64,000 nt of DNA from Atherix ibis. Lineage: Eukaryota; Arthropoda; Insecta; Diptera; Athericidae. This document shows positions 62,700 to 64,000 of this stretch, piece by piece. The notes beneath the pieces were generated by a model, which had not been told where the DNA came from, did not search any database, and was given only the letters and a program-made list of their open reading frames with translations. The position numbers and the translations under genes are program-made. The stretch spans positions 122,446,267 through 122,510,266 of the forward strand of contig OY282605.1 in assembly GCA_958298945.1 (NCBI GenBank). The letters are read 5' to 3'. How positions within the stretch are numbered: position 1 is the stretch's first letter; every line of letters starts with the position of its first letter.

Positions 62700-63850
62700 A
62701 AGTATTGCGAGAAAAAATGGAAAATCACCGTTTTTTTTCAAAATCTGAGGCTTTATTTTGGAAAAATGCTCCCATATTCATGCTTCAAAGTATTATCCAT
62801 CGTTAGCCACAACTTTTTCCCATCTTTTTGGCAGTATACGGATTTCATATGGAAAAAAACTGCTCGTCTTTGAGGCGATCCACGAAACGACCCAATTTTT
62901 GGCATCTTCGTAAGATCGGAAGTGCTGCTCAGCCAGTCCAAACGTCTACGGCGAGTGGGGTAGGACGTCCCATTTCAGTGTTTTCAGGTAGGTTTTAACC
63001 ATCTTAGAAACATGTGGTCGATCCTTGTCGTGCTGCTTTGTCGTATCTTTGCTCGTATTGTGGCCGTTTTTCCTTCAATTCTCGGCTCAAACGCATCAGT
63101 TGTGTTCAGTAGCGAGCTAGGCTCAATCACATCAGTTGTGTTCAGTAGCCAACACCATGAGCTTTGAGCCATGGATGTTTGGCTTGGCCGCCGATGTTGA
63201 TGCATGGCCGCGCCACCCCCACGATTTTCTTTCGATTTGTAATGGATCCCCTTTTCATCGCCAGTCATAATACAATGCACAAAACCCTTCCTTTTTTGCC
63301 ATGTGAGCAGCTGTTCAATCGTGAAAAATGCCCTTCGACGTCTTTCGGATTTTGGATTATTCCCAAGGTTTTCAAACAATGGGAAATGGCTTGTTGAGTC
63401 ATGTCCAATGAATCCGCAAGTTTTAGTTGCGTTTGATATGGATCTTCGTTCTCCAATTCTGCGTCTTCAAACTTTTATCCTCCAATTATTCATCCTCCAA
63501 TTCTGCATTTGCTTCTCCAAACTTTTTAACCGGTTCGAGATACTCCTTATCTTTCACGTCGAAATCACCACTTTTGTAGCGTTGGAACCATTCCTAACAC
63601 GTTCTCTCACTAATATACAAGCCTCATCATAAGTTTCTACAAACATTTGACGCGCATCAGTCGCAGATTTTTTCGAAGTGAAGGCAAACAGCTAAACTTC
63701 AAGTAAATGACGCTTATTTGGCTCAAATTTCGACAAATGACGCTTATTTGGCTCAGATTTCGACACGGCCCGAATGTAATGATGAGAAGTCATTGACAGA
63801 TGCCTAAGCATACGATTTGACGTTTCTGATCCAAAATTTTGGACCAGCAT
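62700..63850 (-). mobile_element. Heavily decayed mariner
   Basis: Minus-strand pieces of a mariner transposase: NPYQTQ-type sequence (DPYQTQLKLADSLDMTQQAI, SHCLKTLG) near 63440-63350, AKKGRVLCIVL and MTGDEKGIHYKSKE near 63300-63220, and QHRRPSQTSMAQS further on. It has many stops and a short duplication of TTGACGCTTATTTGGCTCA-like sequence near 63700-63760. Termini were not identified. Confidence 0.65.
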
Positions 63851-63872
63851 TTACTGCTGGTGCCATCTATTG

Positions 63873-63940
63873 GAAAACGGCAGTTTCCCAATAATATTTA
63901 ATTTCCGAAAACGGCAGTTTCCCAATAATAATTTAATTTC
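63873..63940. repeat. 34-bp tandem duplication
   Basis: GAAAACGGCAGTTTCCCAAT starts at 63873 and again at 63907, followed in both cases by an ATAAT..TTTAATTTCC tail. Non-coding. Confidence 0.8.
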
Positions 63941-64000
63941 CATCTTTTTTATTTTAAAATTTTTCTCATAAAGAACTTTATAATTTCTTTACAAAATTTT

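Larger units (their letters stand above)
53208..64000. other. Transposon-rich region without recognised genes
   Basis: Presumably a long intron or the 5' flank of the WD40-like gene. Named contents are listed separately. The remaining stretches (about 54750-56170, 57090-58200, 58880-59450 and 61240-61565) are AT-rich with no recognised feature. Confidence 0.5.

Overview
The window looks like nuclear DNA of an insect, most likely a higher fly (Diptera). It is very AT-rich. Its genes have spliced exons with GT-AG introns, some only 55-59 bp long and others over 10 kb. The introns and intergenic regions are packed with mariner, Tigger/pogo, piggyBac, copia-like and Jockey-like elements. There are no bacterial operons, CRISPR arrays or plausible tRNAs. 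The species assignment is inference from gene families and intron style. All exon joins were made by eye from splice signals, reading-frame continuity and remembered family similarity.

Layout. 1-4072: no gene seen; AT-rich, with a possible promoter/5' UTR-like stretch near 1.9-2.7 kb. 4073-5394 (+): TMEM192, a lysosomal membrane protein. 5732-8042 (-): FAM161, a ciliary/centrosomal protein, convergent with TMEM192. 9061-27002 (+): a cathepsin F-type cysteine protease with cystatin-like domains at its N-terminus. Its first exon encodes a signal peptide and lies 10.4 kb upstream of the rest. Introns 1 and 2 hold at least six mariner copies, including a mariner nested in a mariner between two ~365-bp direct repeats. 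27315-41818 (-): IFT70/TTC30, a ciliary intraflagellar transport protein. Its 11.8-kb intron 3 holds a Jockey-like LINE, a copia-like LTR element, and a three-deep nest of piggyBac, Tigger and mariner.

42.6-51.7 kb is compact and almost free of transposons. It holds the HIF prolyl hydroxylase Hph/EGLN (+), the 18S rRNA dimethyltransferase DIMT1 (+), a mitochondrial M3-family oligopeptidase homologue that has lost all its zinc ligands (-), TM2D2 (-) and the mitochondrial beta-ketoacyl-ACP synthase OXSM (+). 52500-53207 (-) holds the last three exons of a beta-propeller (WD40-like) protein whose 5' part was not found.

53.2-64 kb is a transposon graveyard. It holds several decayed mariners, a MITE, a Jockey relic, a 5S rRNA-derived pseudogene or SINE head, and a five-copy ~320-bp tandem array directly downstream of that relic.

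The genes are housekeeping genes with no shared pathway, apart from two ciliary genes (FAM161, IFT70), both with an RFX X-box-like palindrome over the start codon, and two or three mitochondrial proteins. No clearly new biological system is visible. The most unusual items are the inactive M3 peptidase, the multi-cystatin cathepsin, the long-inverted-repeat mariner derivatives, the nested transposons, and the 5S relic beside a satellite array.
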